A stretch of DNA of 64,000 nt, taken from Tetraselmis striata. Its lineage: Eukaryota; Chlorophyta; Chlorodendrophyceae; Chlorodendrales; Chlorodendraceae. The translations under genes and the position numbers were made by a program. The stretch spans positions 1 to 64,000 of the forward strand of contig VCJN01000881.1 of the NCBI GenBank assembly GCA_006384855.1. Direction: 5' to 3'. The notes beneath the pieces are model-generated. The model did not search any database, was not told the origin of the DNA, and saw only the letters and a program-made list of their open reading frames with translations. Shown here piece by piece: positions 42,843 through 53,458 of this stretch; the first letter of the stretch is position 1, and every line of letters starts with the position of its first letter.

Positions 42843-43628
42843 CTAATGGAGCATAGCATGCAAGATTTTGTCCTCCGCCTCGGTGATAAGGACGTGCATG
42901 AAACGCTTCTTGAGGCTGATAGGGGTGCACGGCTTCTCTTGGACGGCAAGGCTCTCCTCCGCGACTTCAACCATTTTGGGCATGGCGGCCATCAACTCGT
43001 CCATGCACGCATGGAACTGCTCGCCATACCGAACGAGATAGTCGTAGATCGGCGTTTTCTCGATACCCTCCGGAATCTCGACATCGTTCTTGTAGGCCCA
43101 CCCTTGAAAGGTGCCGCAGTTGATGAGGGACAGGAGCAGAGACTTGGCGTTGTCGCGATTGCAATTGAAATCCCGTTGCGCGGACTCCAATATCCCCTTT
43201 CTGTCGTTGACGTAGGTCACGATCGTGTCATACTTCGCTTGGACCTTGTGTTGCTCGATGAGCTGAAGCAACAGCACCGGGTGGCAGTTGACGATGTCTA
43301 TATCCACGCACCGCTTCCCGGAGGTCTCCATGTAGTAGTTTAACATGGCGTTGCGGATCGGGCGATGGAGATTTTGAATCGACAACGGCAACGAGGTGTA
43401 ATCACGACCGTACGTGTTCCCGGCTTTGTCGCTCAACTTCTTTTTGTACCACACCTTGAGAACACCGCTCTCGTCCACAAAAGAGATCATGCGTTGCACA
43501 CGGACGTCCATGCCCTTTTCGCGCTTGTTGAATTGCATAGTGGGCAGTTCGTGGTCAATGATGTACTTTAGAGCGTCCCGGGCCATGGGCTCGGCGTAAA
43601 ATTTCCGCGAAGCATTGGACCTCGGCAT
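42843..43628 (-). CDS. PLV TVpol-type DNA polymerase segment
   Basis: About 261 residues from ATG 43628. The motif A-like block CVDIDIVNCHPVLLLQLIE lies at about 107-125, YVNDRKGILE at about 139, and the motif B-like RDNAKSLLLSLINCGTF at about 158-174. These match TVpol, the family-A-related polymerase found in transpovirons, virophages and PLVs, normally linked to an SF3 helicase. The helicase segment abuts it on the same strand. Assignment is from motif pattern. Confidence 0.72.
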   Translation of the reverse strand: MPRSNASRKFYAEPMARDALKYIIDHELPTMQFNKREKGMDVRVQRMISFVDESGVLKVWYKKKLSDKAGNTYGRDYTSLPLSIQNLHRPIRNAMLNYYMETSGKRCVDIDIVNCHPVLLLQLIEQHKVQAKYDTIVTYVNDRKGILESAQRDFNCNRDNAKSLLLSLINCGTFQGWAYKNDVEIPEGIEKTPIYDYLVRYGEQFHACMDELMAAMPKMVEVAEESLAVQEKPCTPISLKKRFMHVLITEAEDKILHAMLH

Positions 43629-43657
43629 GGTTGGGTTGGCTATAGCAGAGAACTTTC

Positions 43658-43915
43658 TTACAGAGGGCTATCCGCGGCCTCCGTCTTAAGCCGGGCAACG
43701 CGGCGGCGGTATCGCTCGCGCTGGATCTCGCGGACGTGCTCCGCGTTGGCGCGATAGTACTGCCTATGATACTCGCGCACACGCTCGCGGTTCGCCTTAT
43801 CATACTCCGCGCGGTACTCGCGGATACGCTCCCGATTATTGTCGCGCCATTTCTTCTTCGAGATCTTAATTCGCTCCGCGCGCTCCTCATCGCTGAAAAC
43901 GCGGCGCCGGCCCAT
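43658..43915 (-). CDS. PLV Arg-rich tandem-motif protein
   Basis: 85 residues from ATG 43915 (MGRRRVFSDEERAERIKISK); the frame stays open upstream to 43975 with a GTG. It contains a repeated unit of about 18 residues (RERIREYRAEYDKAN; RERVREYHRQYYRAN; EHVREIQRERYRRR). This YR/YRAN repeat occurs in small DNA-binding proteins of algal viruses. It heads the minus replication block, 29 bases before TVpol. Confidence 0.55.
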   Translation of the reverse strand: MGRRRVFSDEERAERIKISKKKWRDNNRERIREYRAEYDKANRERVREYHRQYYRANAEHVREIQRERYRRRVARLKTEAADSPL

Positions 43916-44016
43916 CTTGCGCGCGGCGTTCCTTTTATCTAGCGTCCGTTTTTTATCTGCACTTGCGTGACACACTTAAGCCAAGCGAAACGCGGCGCTG
44001 AGCGAGAGTCTGCATA

Positions 44017-44448
44017 ATGCCATCGTCCGTCTCAGTCACCGTCTCCTTCAGCGATTCCGGCGCCGACGACACCGCGGCCTCCGCGGCCTCCGCGTCTTCG
44101 TTGCGCCGCGCTCGGTTGTGTCCGCGCTGCGTTCGCGTGACTATCTATACGTCCAGCTACTGTCGTCGGTGCCGCGAGGATATTCTTCGCGAGGTAGATC
44201 AAATGCCCGCGAGGTGCCAAGTCTGTCGCAAGCGCGAGGTCAAAGGCGACTACGCGATGTGCTTCCCGTGTTATCGCAAGCGCGAAGCCGAGAAGACAAA
44301 CTCGTGCAAGTGCGGCAAGAAGATCCGCGCGGACTATTTTGAGTGTTTTCCGTGCAACAAGGAGCGAAAGAAGCACCAAGCGAGCAGCAACGACGTTCGC
44401 CCATCTGATGCAAACGATTTTCCCTTCATTATCGTAAAAGATGAGTAG
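44017..44448 (+). CDS. PLV zinc-ribbon-like protein
   Basis: 143 residues from ATG 44017. It has several Cys pairs: CPRCVRV, YCRRCRED, CQVCRKRE, MCFPCYRKRE, CKCGKK, CFPCNKERKK. These suggest two or three zinc-binding modules, probably nucleic-acid binding. It ends with an acidic tail. The stop overlaps the start of the next gene by eight bases, so the two are likely co-transcribed. It diverges from the replication block. Confidence 0.55.
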   Translation: MPSSVSVTVSFSDSGADDTAASAASASSLRRARLCPRCVRVTIYTSSYCRRCREDILREVDQMPARCQVCRKREVKGDYAMCFPCYRKREAEKTNSCKCGKKIRADYFECFPCNKERKKHQASSNDVRPSDANDFPFIIVKDE

Positions 44449-44770
44449 CACTCGCGAAACGTCCCTCGGGCGGGCGATGACTCCCGCGGAACGCTGTTAT
44501 CTCAGCCAGGCGTTCCTAGATGTGGCCAGCTTTGACTATAGGTATCAGCCGAAATTTGATCGCGAGTACTTTCGCGCAAAGTATCCAGGCTTTGCCGAGG
44601 ATGTAATTGACATTTTGGTGTTGTACGAGCGCGGGATCCGATTCAAAGAATTCAAGGCGCTCCTGAAAAAGGGGCGCATCCCAAAGCCGGCGCCGGCTCT
44701 CGTCGAGATCAAGCGCTATGAGGAGGGCTATTCGCCGTTCGAGGGTGGATTCGAAAGGATGAGTTCCTAG
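44441..44770 (+). CDS. PLV hypothetical protein, 109 residues
   Basis: MSSTRETSLGRAMTPAERCY start; charged, with DVIDILVLYERGIRFKEFKA. It ends immediately before the 18-base minisatellite. No family recognised; translationally coupled to the zinc-ribbon-like gene by the overlap. Confidence 0.5.
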   Translation: MSSTRETSLGRAMTPAERCYLSQAFLDVASFDYRYQPKFDREYFRAKYPGFAEDVIDILVLYERGIRFKEFKALLKKGRIPKPAPALVEIKRYEEGYSPFEGGFERMSS

Positions 44771-44773
44771 TTA

Positions 44774-45130
44774 GCGGCGAGGATGGACTTCGCGGCGAGG
44801 ATGGACTTCGCGGCGAGGATGGAGTTCGCGGCGAGGATGGAATTCGCGGCGAGGATGGACTTCGCGGCGAGGATGGACTTCGCGGCGAGGATGGACTTCG
44901 CGGCGAGGATGGACTTCGCGGCGAGGATGGACTTCGCGGCGAGAATGGAGTTCGCGGCGAGAATGGAGTTCGCGGCGAGCATGGAGTTCGCGGCGAGGAT
45001 GGACTTCGCGGCGAGAATGGACTTCGCGGCGAGAATGGACTTTGGGCGAGGATGGAGTTCGCGGCGAGAATGGAGTTCGCGGCGAGAATGGACTTCGCGG
45101 CAAGGATGGAGTTCGCGGCGAGAATGGACT
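44774..45130. repeat. 18-base minisatellite next to the right terminal repeat
   Basis: About 20 units of GCGGCGAGGATGGACTTC with G/C (GAG/GAC) and A/G variants; a shorter unit interrupts it near 45045. The period is a multiple of three with no stop word, so both strands stay open (plus Met-Asp-Phe-Ala-Ala-Arg repeats). It is not matched at the left end. Confidence 0.92.
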
Positions 45131-46142
<1,012 letters not shown>

Positions 46143-46349
46143 ACAATTGCAGCACTTCTCGGTGGACACTGATGTTGATAGTACTTTACACAAGTACATA
46201 AGCCAGCTACAAAACTTATGGATGGTGATGGGGGGGGGGGGGGGGAGGGGGGGTTCAGATCACAGGGGGGGGGGGGGGGGGGTTACCTAAAATACACTTA
46301 CAATTCTTACTGGCCTAACTTTAGAATATTCATGAACGGCTTGAGATGT

Positions 46350-46431
46350 GACAGGTGGCGGAGTGGGGGGCCTGCCTCTTAAGCTCATGATCCCGCTCTG
46401 CGCTGGTTCGAATCCTGCCGGGCCCCTTGGT
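46350..46431 (+). pseudogene. tRNA-Leu-like relic
   Basis: TGGCGGAGTGG (D-arm/A-box style), CTTAAG at the anticodon position, a long variable-arm-like stretch, then GGTTCGAATCC (B box) and GCCGGGCCCC. The acceptor 5' strand does not pair with the 3' side, and the T-stem has a mismatch. It is probably a decayed tRNA or the head of a tRNA-derived SINE. Followed by a hairpin at 46423-46449. Confidence 0.4.
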
Positions 46432-46449
46432 GGAAATATAACCAAGGGG
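46423..46449. repeat. Perfect 9-bp inverted repeat
   Basis: CCCCTTGGT / loop GGAAATATA / ACCAAGGGG, overlapping the 3' end of the tRNA-like relic. Confidence 0.7.
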
Positions 46450-47686
46450 GTAGGGGGCGGGGGGGGGGGGGGGGGGGGGCGGCAATGCAAATATTTTTAG
46501 GTTCTCCTACAAAGCCTACTACAATGGCTTACCGCGCGATCCGCATCCCGAAGAAAAAGCGATGTACTCGCCCCGCACGGGCGGATTTTCCCCGCGTATT
46601 AGGGGCCCGCTAGGCGCAGCCCAATAGCAGAATATGAGAGCGTATTGATGGCCAGTTCTACCACATATCTGGGACAATGCCCTAGCATGTGACCATATGG
46701 ACCCACCCGCTGACTCGGGGGCTGCACCAGTGCGCCCCTGCGCAGTACGGGTTGACGCCCGGCTCTACCAAGGGCACATTGAATGCGGACAATAGATTTA
46801 GGTGGGCTGGTTTTGCAGCAAGCCGTAATTGCAATATTGGCCGTTTCGCGGGAACTGCTCGCTTGCATGCCAACGGCGGGGAGAGCGCGCATTTGTGAAA
46901 GCGTTCCGCGATGGTAGATCTAGCTCTTGGCGTGCAGCAGTACACGTAGAACGCACATACGTGCTATATTGAAATTCGTGCCCTCGTGACATTGGGTAAT
47001 CAAATTCATGACTAACCCTGAACAATGAGACGCACACGTATGGCTTTTACAACGAGAGCACAACAAACGCCACTAAGGGCTGCCCCGCCCACGCATGATG
47101 TCATGTTCACGTATGGCACATGGAAGGGCGCGGCCGAAAATGAAGGCGAGGGCTGATAATGGGCCAATCTACAATTGCTGCTTGACAATGGGAGCAAGAC
47201 TGTAGGTGGGCAGGTGTATGATGATACCTTGCACGTATTACGCATATTTATTTATATATGCGCGCGCCGTAGCTGGTGCGGACCGGCGCCTGCGCCGCGC
47301 GGGCGGGCTTGCTGGCTGCCATAGCGACTGTACATTGCGTACATCGGCGCGGCGGAACCTTCACATGTGGCACCGGGTATGGAGATTTACATGAGCTAGC
47401 TGCAAAAGGCGATCGGGAAACCACCCGAATGGAGATACTGGTGTGAAATACAAAGAGGGCAGTAACAAATCCACCTACTACTGCCGTAGTGCCGTAGTAC
47501 TAAAGATCGACACAGCAATCCGCCTAGAGGCGGCCGCCCGCATCCCGCGTGAGTAAAGCGCGCACGGTTCAGAGTCCGGACCACGTGTGCACGTGTGTGC
47601 GAGGGTGATCCCCGGACGTGCTCTGCATCTTCGGCAACTGGATGGCGGACGAATCTGCGCCGAGAATCCCGAGATGATCTAAACTA

Positions 47687-47752
47687 GACATAAAAAGCAG
47701 CCATAACAGCCGAGTCTGCCATCTTCCAGTTTTCGCTGCGTTCCACGCAGCG
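47687..47752 (+). repeat. Left direct repeat of the recombinase element
   Basis: GACATAAAAAGCAGCCATAA at its start; ends with the hairpin CGCTGCG-TTCCA-CGCAGCG. Confidence 0.85.
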
Positions 47753-47964
47753 ATGTAAAAACTGTCTCGTAACCTGTTGCGAGCAAGGTCACCCCAGGTT
47801 GTTCAAGACCACACCCGGCTCACCACCTGTGTGTGATATTCTCATCCGTACGTCCGTGCGTTACCATGCCAGATGGAGAAGAACCCGTCGTTGAGCCGAC
47901 GCTCGAGTCGCTACACGCAGACGTGAAGGCTCAGTCTACATTACCGCGCTAGCTTACCACAGCG

Positions 47965-48741
47965 TTGGCCCAATTGACGGCTCGTGAGCGCGTTGTTGAT
48001 GGAGAAGCAGCACATGGTTCCAGTTCCGGGCAGCGCATTGCGGGACAGCCGACAGGCAGCGGGGGAGCCGCAGAGCGCCCCGACTCGCTAGAGCTAGCCC
48101 AAAGCGGCCGTGTCGTAGCAAAATCCGTGAGTGACGAGGATGACTACCTCGCGGTGCCAGAGCTATTGCAGCGAGCAGAGTCTGGTTACGAGGCCGTTCG
48201 ACCGGTCAGCCGAGTGCCTGGCCTCTTCCCCTTGAGCACCCACCTAACGAACGAGTACCTCAAGCAGGATGACCGGCGTTTGCCGGCCCAAGAGGATTAT
48301 CTATGGATGTCGTGTTTCGGCGCCCACATGGCCGCACTTTTCGTGGCACTCGACGAACTGCTGCCCTACGTCCCTGCTGCTAGTCAGGACTTCACCCCAT
48401 ACCTCGCGAGAGCTCGGAACCACGCCGAGGCCATCGACAAGGCGTTTCGCTTTCGTTTGGCCTTCTTACGAAGGCTTAATGAGGTCAAGCGTGTGCACGG
48501 TGACCAAGGTGTTCTGGATGTGCTGCGAGCCCAGCACTTTCAACATGCTTCTGAGCATCTGGGTTCTGCAATTTTTGGGGACCTCATGAGGGACTACGAG
48601 CGTCGCGTCTTCGAGGCGACAGTGGCCAGCATCACCAAAGCAACTGCTACTGCTCGGGTAGCGGCAGCAACTGCAGGGCGCGGGCATGGACGAGGACGTG
48701 GCGGTGGACGCGGGCGTGGCCGCGAAGGTGAGCACGAGTGA
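47965..48741 (+). CDS. gag-like protein of the recombinase element
   Basis: About 258 residues. An N-terminal low-complexity part is followed by an alpha-helical core (YLWMSCFGAHMAALFVALDE, then YLARARNHAEAIDKAFRFRL and HFQHASEHLGSAIFGDLMRD). The Gly/Arg-rich C-terminus (GRGHGRGRGGGRGRGRE) resembles a nucleic-acid-binding tail. Its position ahead of the recombinase fits the gag slot of DIRS-type elements. Start uncertain. Confidence 0.5.
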   Translation: MAQLTARERVVDGEAAHGSSSGQRIAGQPTGSGGAAERPDSLELAQSGRVVAKSVSDEDDYLAVPELLQRAESGYEAVRPVSRVPGLFPLSTHLTNEYLKQDDRRLPAQEDYLWMSCFGAHMAALFVALDELLPYVPAASQDFTPYLARARNHAEAIDKAFRFRLAFLRRLNEVKRVHGDQGVLDVLRAQHFQHASEHLGSAIFGDLMRDYERRVFEATVASITKATATARVAAATAGRGHGRGRGGGRGRGREGEHE

Positions 48742-49370
48742 CGGTGTGGGGCGCCTTTCGTCGGAGCTGCTGGAGCTTTGCGAGGCCACCTTTCGGTGAC
48801 CGCCGCAAAGCGCACCCTTGCAGCTCAACGACGGGACGAGCGCCCTGGTTCAGGACCTGACCCCCCACCGTACAGACTTGATTTAGACCTTCCTCGGTGA
48901 GGCGCTTCCTACAGCTACAGTCGAGTGCGGCTCAACCATCCGCACACCTGCACATGGCGGCTTAACCAACCGCCTCCCGTACCATTTCATCACCGTGTCC
49001 GTCGATTGTCACACTGCGTGTTACAACCGGTTGGCAACGACCAAGCTTCGCGCGTGTACGTTACGCGCGTGACAGGCGCTACAAGCGCGAGGGACGCGCG
49101 GGGCGGCCCTCTTACCTGAACCTAGCCCCGCAAACCCGTATTGGCACTACTGCAAACCCGTTTAGCAACTACCGGCCAACCGCCGGGAACCTAACCGCTG
49201 CTGCCGAGAACTTTGCAAATAGTAGTCGTCCTCTTGGTACTCTGTCGGTAAAACGACGCACTTACGTAATTGACGATCCCGAAGCTGTCGCCCCTTGGGC
49301 TGCTTCACTGCGATCACGACTGCAGGATGCTTTCGGCTCAGACGAACTAGTAGGACAGCGGACGTTCGAC

Positions 49371-50404
49371 ATGCTCTCCAGCTCCCTCACCGCTCAGACA
49401 CTCAAGAGCTACGCCGGTAGACTGTCTCAGTTCGCGGAGTTCTGCCACGATTCCGAGAACATCAGCCCGCTGGAGGCGACCACTGCTACTGTCGTCCGGT
49501 ACGTTGCCTGGATTGGTGAGCGAGGGCATATTGGAGCTAAGTCACTGCAACCCTACCTGTATGCAATCAACACGTTCTTCGAGCTGCACAGCCTCGACCC
49601 AATCGCCAAGGACAGCCTACACCTTACTGCAGCTAGGCGAGGGTTGATGCTGCGGCAGCGACATCTGGAAACCGCCCCTTTGCGAGTTCCTCTGCCTGCT
49701 GATGTGGCTTACAGCTTCGTCGAGCAAGCCGAGTTGATTGTGTCTGCTCCCACCACAGAGTACCAACACGACTTCCGAGCCCTCGTGGCCTCGGTTGTCA
49801 ACTTCATGTTCTTTGCCAGGGGACTTACTGGCGTGGTCTGCCGATTGCGGGATGTGCATGTCGACGATTACAACATTACCCTGCAGGTGTACCGCGAGAA
49901 AGGCCGCGCTGGCCGACGGGGGCCCGACGACCTGCGCGTTCTTCTCCTTCCGGTGTGAGAACACCCCCGAGTTGCACGTCTCCTGCACCACTTCATCGAC
50001 AACGTACAGTTGTCCCCTTGGCTACTGTTGCCTTGGGTGAAACAAACTTCTGGGCGGTCACCCCAAGCGAGCAGTCCAAACCTTGGACCGCCGCTACAAT
50101 GTCGGACTGGCTATCTACAACCGTCCGTCTGGTCGGTGCTGCCTCTCCCGCCGGCACTTCCTGGACCTCACACAGCCTTCGCAAGGGAGCAGCGTCTGCC
50201 GCCAACGCCATTGGAGTTCCATTGTCCCACATTCGCTACCAAGGCGGCTGGGCTACTAACTCCGACGTCGTTCTGGACTACATCGACCCCAACGTTCTTC
50301 CTTCACCTGGCGCATGGTTCTTCTTTGGCCACATCGCCCCCCTCCGCCATTTCCAAGTCCAACATGACTCCGCAACGGTGGCCTTCCCGGTGCCTCCTTC
50401 ATGA
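49371..50404 (+). pseudogene. Tyrosine recombinase of the DIRS/Crypton-like element
   Basis: The N-terminal core-binding part includes SLTAQTLKSYAGRLSQFAEF and LQPYLYAINTFFELHSLDP. The catalytic part includes SHSLRKGAASAANAIGVPLS (the H-x-x-R type box), HIRYQGGWATNSDVVLDYID with Gly-Gly-Trp and the candidate nucleophile Tyr. These are the standard boxes of YR transposons. The coding frame extends somewhat upstream of 49371. The copy is a fossil and not continuous. Confidence 0.7.
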
Positions 50405-50607
50405 CCTGGCGCTACCCCTTCTCCGTCAATCCACCGCTCTCTCCGTTCGCTCATGACTGGCAAAACCAGACTCAACTTTGAAATGATGTGAACTAGTTTA
50501 TGGGGTTTCCTCCCTTGACCTAACCGCTTTTCAGCTACAAGTGCTGCTCAGTGGTACGGGAACTATAGGCACCTGTCGTTGCGCCTTTTTTGGGTGCAGC
50601 ACGAGTG

Positions 50608-50673
50608 GACATAAAAAGCAGCCATAACAGCTGAGCCTGCCATCTTCCAGTTTTCGCTGCGTTCCACGCAGCG
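50608..50673 (+). repeat. Right direct repeat of the recombinase element
   Basis: Same 66 bases as 47687-47752 with about two substitutions, including the CGCTGCG/CGCAGCG hairpin. Confidence 0.85.
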
Positions 50674-51074
50674 CCCTCCCTGACTCCGTTTTTCCCTCCA
50701 CGCTTTTCACTTTTCCTTCCTGCCAATTTTCGGCTCTTGACTGTGTAAAACAGCCTGCGCAACCTTTTTGGCCCTACCAGACTCAAACGTTGAAATATTG
50801 GTATCCCCATACCAGTACTTTCCGTGCATTCCGTTGCTGTTAGTTCTGTTTGTAGAGCGCTTTTGTGAAAGCCCTTATGTAGAAATAAATAAGTACTTTC
50901 CGTGCATTCTCTTAACGCTCTCCCTGTATAAAGCAAAAATAATCAAAATTAGAATCAGATGGTCAGTCGTGCGTCTACGTCGGGGATATGAGTAGCAGTG
51001 AACATTGCTGCACGCTCTTTGTCTCCACGACTGTGAACCGACACCGCGCCCTCGGAACAGCGGCAACTGCGACC
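50674..51074. other. Flank between recombinase element and ARID gene
   Basis: AT-rich with the 18-base direct repeat AGTACTTTCCGTGCATTC at about 50814 and 50893. It probably includes the ARID gene promoter. No gene seen. Confidence 0.4.
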
Positions 51075-52751
51075 ATGGAGGCCAAGCGCATTTCGCTGGA
51101 CCTGAGGTGCGGTGTCCCCTCCGCTCGTCCGTCTCGCGTGATGCGACTGGTGGCACCCCGATGGCGGCTTGGAAGCGCGCTCGCGGGGCCGGGGGCGGGC
51201 GGGGGGGGTGGGGGGGCTCTCGCCCTCCCCGCCACCTGCTACCCCCTCCCCCTCCGCTGCCCTGTCTGCTGACGCGTGTGCGGTGGGATTGGGCAGGAAG
51301 TACTCGCCAGTCGACCTGGCGGCTGTCGTCAACCAGCACAACCTGCGCCATGGCGTGCACGCGCCGGAACGTGCGCGCTGCGCGACCGCTGCCTGTTCTG
51401 CGCTCGCAGTACTCCCTTGTGTAAGCGGAACATAATCTGTGCTGGAGGGGGTTGACCGGCCACCCCGCGCTGCTCCCCCCCCCCCCCCCCGCGAGTAGGG
51501 CAAGTCACAGCGGGGGGGCTGCTGGAGCGCGTGCACGTGCCGGATGGCCGCGCGCCGCACTTCTGCCCATACATCGGCCACCCGCGGTGCCCCAATCAAG
51601 TCTCCTTCGCGGCGGTCAAAGCCGCGGCGATGCAGGCCGCGAAGGCGGGGGGCAACGCGCGCGGCAAACCCGCCACCCAAGCGGCGGGAAACAAGGGGTG
51701 GCTGACGATGCCTCCGCCTCCGGTGGCGCCGGTCTCTGTGCCCGTGGAAGCCCCCAAGCCCCCGGCCCCCGCGCCGGCCCCAGCCGACCAGCCCAAGGCT
51801 GAGGCGGAGGACGGCCCGGCCAAGGGGCCAGGCGACACAAAGACGCCGCCGGCGAAGAAACTAAAGGGGGCGGCCGCCGAGAGCGCCACGCCCGCGCCCA
51901 CTTCAGCGGCGCGTGCCGCTGCGTCCGCGCCCCCCAAGCCGCAGGAGGTGGTGATGCTGAAGCAGACGCCGCGCGAGCAGCAGGAGCGCTTCCTGGCCGC
52001 GGTGTCCAAGCTGGTGGAGGCGCCCGTGACGGCGCCGCTCCTCTCCACCAACGGCCCGGCGTTGGACGTCAAGCGGCTGTTCATGGAGAGCATGGCCCGC
52101 GGGGGCGCGCCCGGCCTGGAGCGCAGCCATGGCTGGGAGCAGCTCTGCCTCAACGTGTATGGGCACAGCGGCGTCACGGCCGCCGCGCGCGCCTTCTACC
52201 TGCAGTGGCTGGCGCCGCTGGAGGCCGTGCTGCCGAGCAACCTGCGCGCCGCGCGCTGCACCGAGGCGCTGGACACCGTGGCGACGGGGCGTGCTGCCAC
52301 GGCAGAGCTGGAGCGGCGACCGGGCGCGGAGGCTGCGGCGGCGCATGCTCGCCAGGCGCTGAGCGGGCTGCCGGAGGGGAGCGCGGGGAGGGACGCGCTG
52401 CGCGTGCTGCTTGCCGCGGCACGCGGGGCGCCCGCCGACATAGCGGCGCTGCCACTCCCACCCTGGATGGACGACTTCAAGCTGGTGGGCGAGAGGCGCG
52501 GCAAGTCCGGCAAGTCCGCAAAGCGGCGGCGCGTGCCAGTCGGCCGCGGTGCCCTGGCCAACATGCCCGCTGAGCGGCTGGCGGCCGGCGCTGCGCTGCT
52601 CCTGTCCCGGCGCGCGCTGCGGAGCGGCCCGCCAGGCGTGGGGCAGCCGCCGCTGGAGCTGGGGCCGCCCGGTCCGCTGCAGGGCGCGGCAAAGCTATGG
52701 ACGGTGGTTCCTGCCGGCGGTGGCGGCCACGGCAGGGGGAAGCGCAAGTGA
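51075..52751 (+). CDS. ARID-domain protein with Cys/His zinc-binding motif
   Basis: Proposed exons 51075-51106 (MEAKRISLDLR), 51297-51408 and 51499-52751. The middle exon reads KYSPVDLAAVVNQHNLRHGV. It then appears to carry one extra GC dinucleotide in the GTGCGCGCTGCGC tract near 51375, after which RDRCLFCAR continues in another frame. The last exon gives GQVTAGGLLERVHVPDG and HFCPYIGHPRC, so CxxC plus CPYIGHPRC may bind zinc. After a Pro/Ala-rich linker, an ARID/BRIGHT-like domain lies at bases about 51981-52230 (QQERFLAAVSKLV, LDVKRLFMESMARGG, GWEQLCLNVYGHSG, AARAFYLQWLAPLE). ARID proteins bind DNA, often in SWI/SNF-type complexes. The basic C-terminus ends GGGGHGRGKRK. The ARID call is from the conserved spacing of L-F-GG-W-Y-LxxLE. 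Confidence 0.72.
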
Positions 52752-53426
52752 GCAGGCCAAGGTTTGGGGGGGGGGTGGGGGGCGGAGAGAGGGGGCGGGT
52801 GCGCTGCGCATGTAGCCTGTCCCGGAGAATGGGCGCTCGGTCATGTGCTCACAATGCACGGCGGACCGCCATATGGGAAGACAGATGCAGCTTGTTTAAT
52901 GAACATCGATTGGCAGCGGTTGCGCTGTTGGTACTGTGGATGTCATATGCTGTAGCAGATCTTCACCCATGAAGCAGTCAATGACAGTGGAAACGTGTGT
53001 GTGAGAGGGGATGGGGGGGGGGGGGGGGGGGGTGTTGCTCCTGGGCAGCACAGTCTTACATCCATAAATGCCACGATAATACCCCCCCTGTATGCCTGGC
53101 CAGCGCCTGCAGCCGCGCACACAGTTTGCTACAGCAACATCACAATGCCCAAATATTGCTTAAGAAACGGACAAGGCGCGAGTGTGTGTCTGTGTGTGTG
53201 GGGGGTCTTTGCTGCCTACAACGAACTGCAGGCCGCAGCAATTCTCTTCGTTCTCACACTCATGCTGAATATGTGAGACAATCACCGCAGAGCACAGTGT
53301 TGTTGCAGGCCTATGCAGGCCAATGATGACTGCAATGTGAAGCATTCCGGACTTACGGGTAACTCTTATGTGAGTGTCAGCAGCTCGTGCGCATTGCGGA
53401 GTGTGGTTACTGGTAGGATACTAGGA

Positions 53427-53458
<32 letters not shown>

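Larger units (their letters stand above)
47687..50673 (+). mobile_element. Tyrosine-recombinase mobile element (DIRS/Crypton-like), fossil
   Basis: About 3 kb between 66-base direct repeats, with a gag-like frame and a tyrosine recombinase of the eukaryotic transposon type. No reverse transcriptase, RNase H or methylase was seen, so it is either a shortened DIRS/Ngaro-type retroelement or a gag-bearing Crypton-like element. It appears broken in a few places. The near-identity of the direct repeats (about two differences) suggests moderate youth. The element may extend beyond the right repeat, where an 18-base direct repeat (AGTACTTTCCGTGCATTC at about 50814 and 50893) occurs. Confidence 0.65.
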
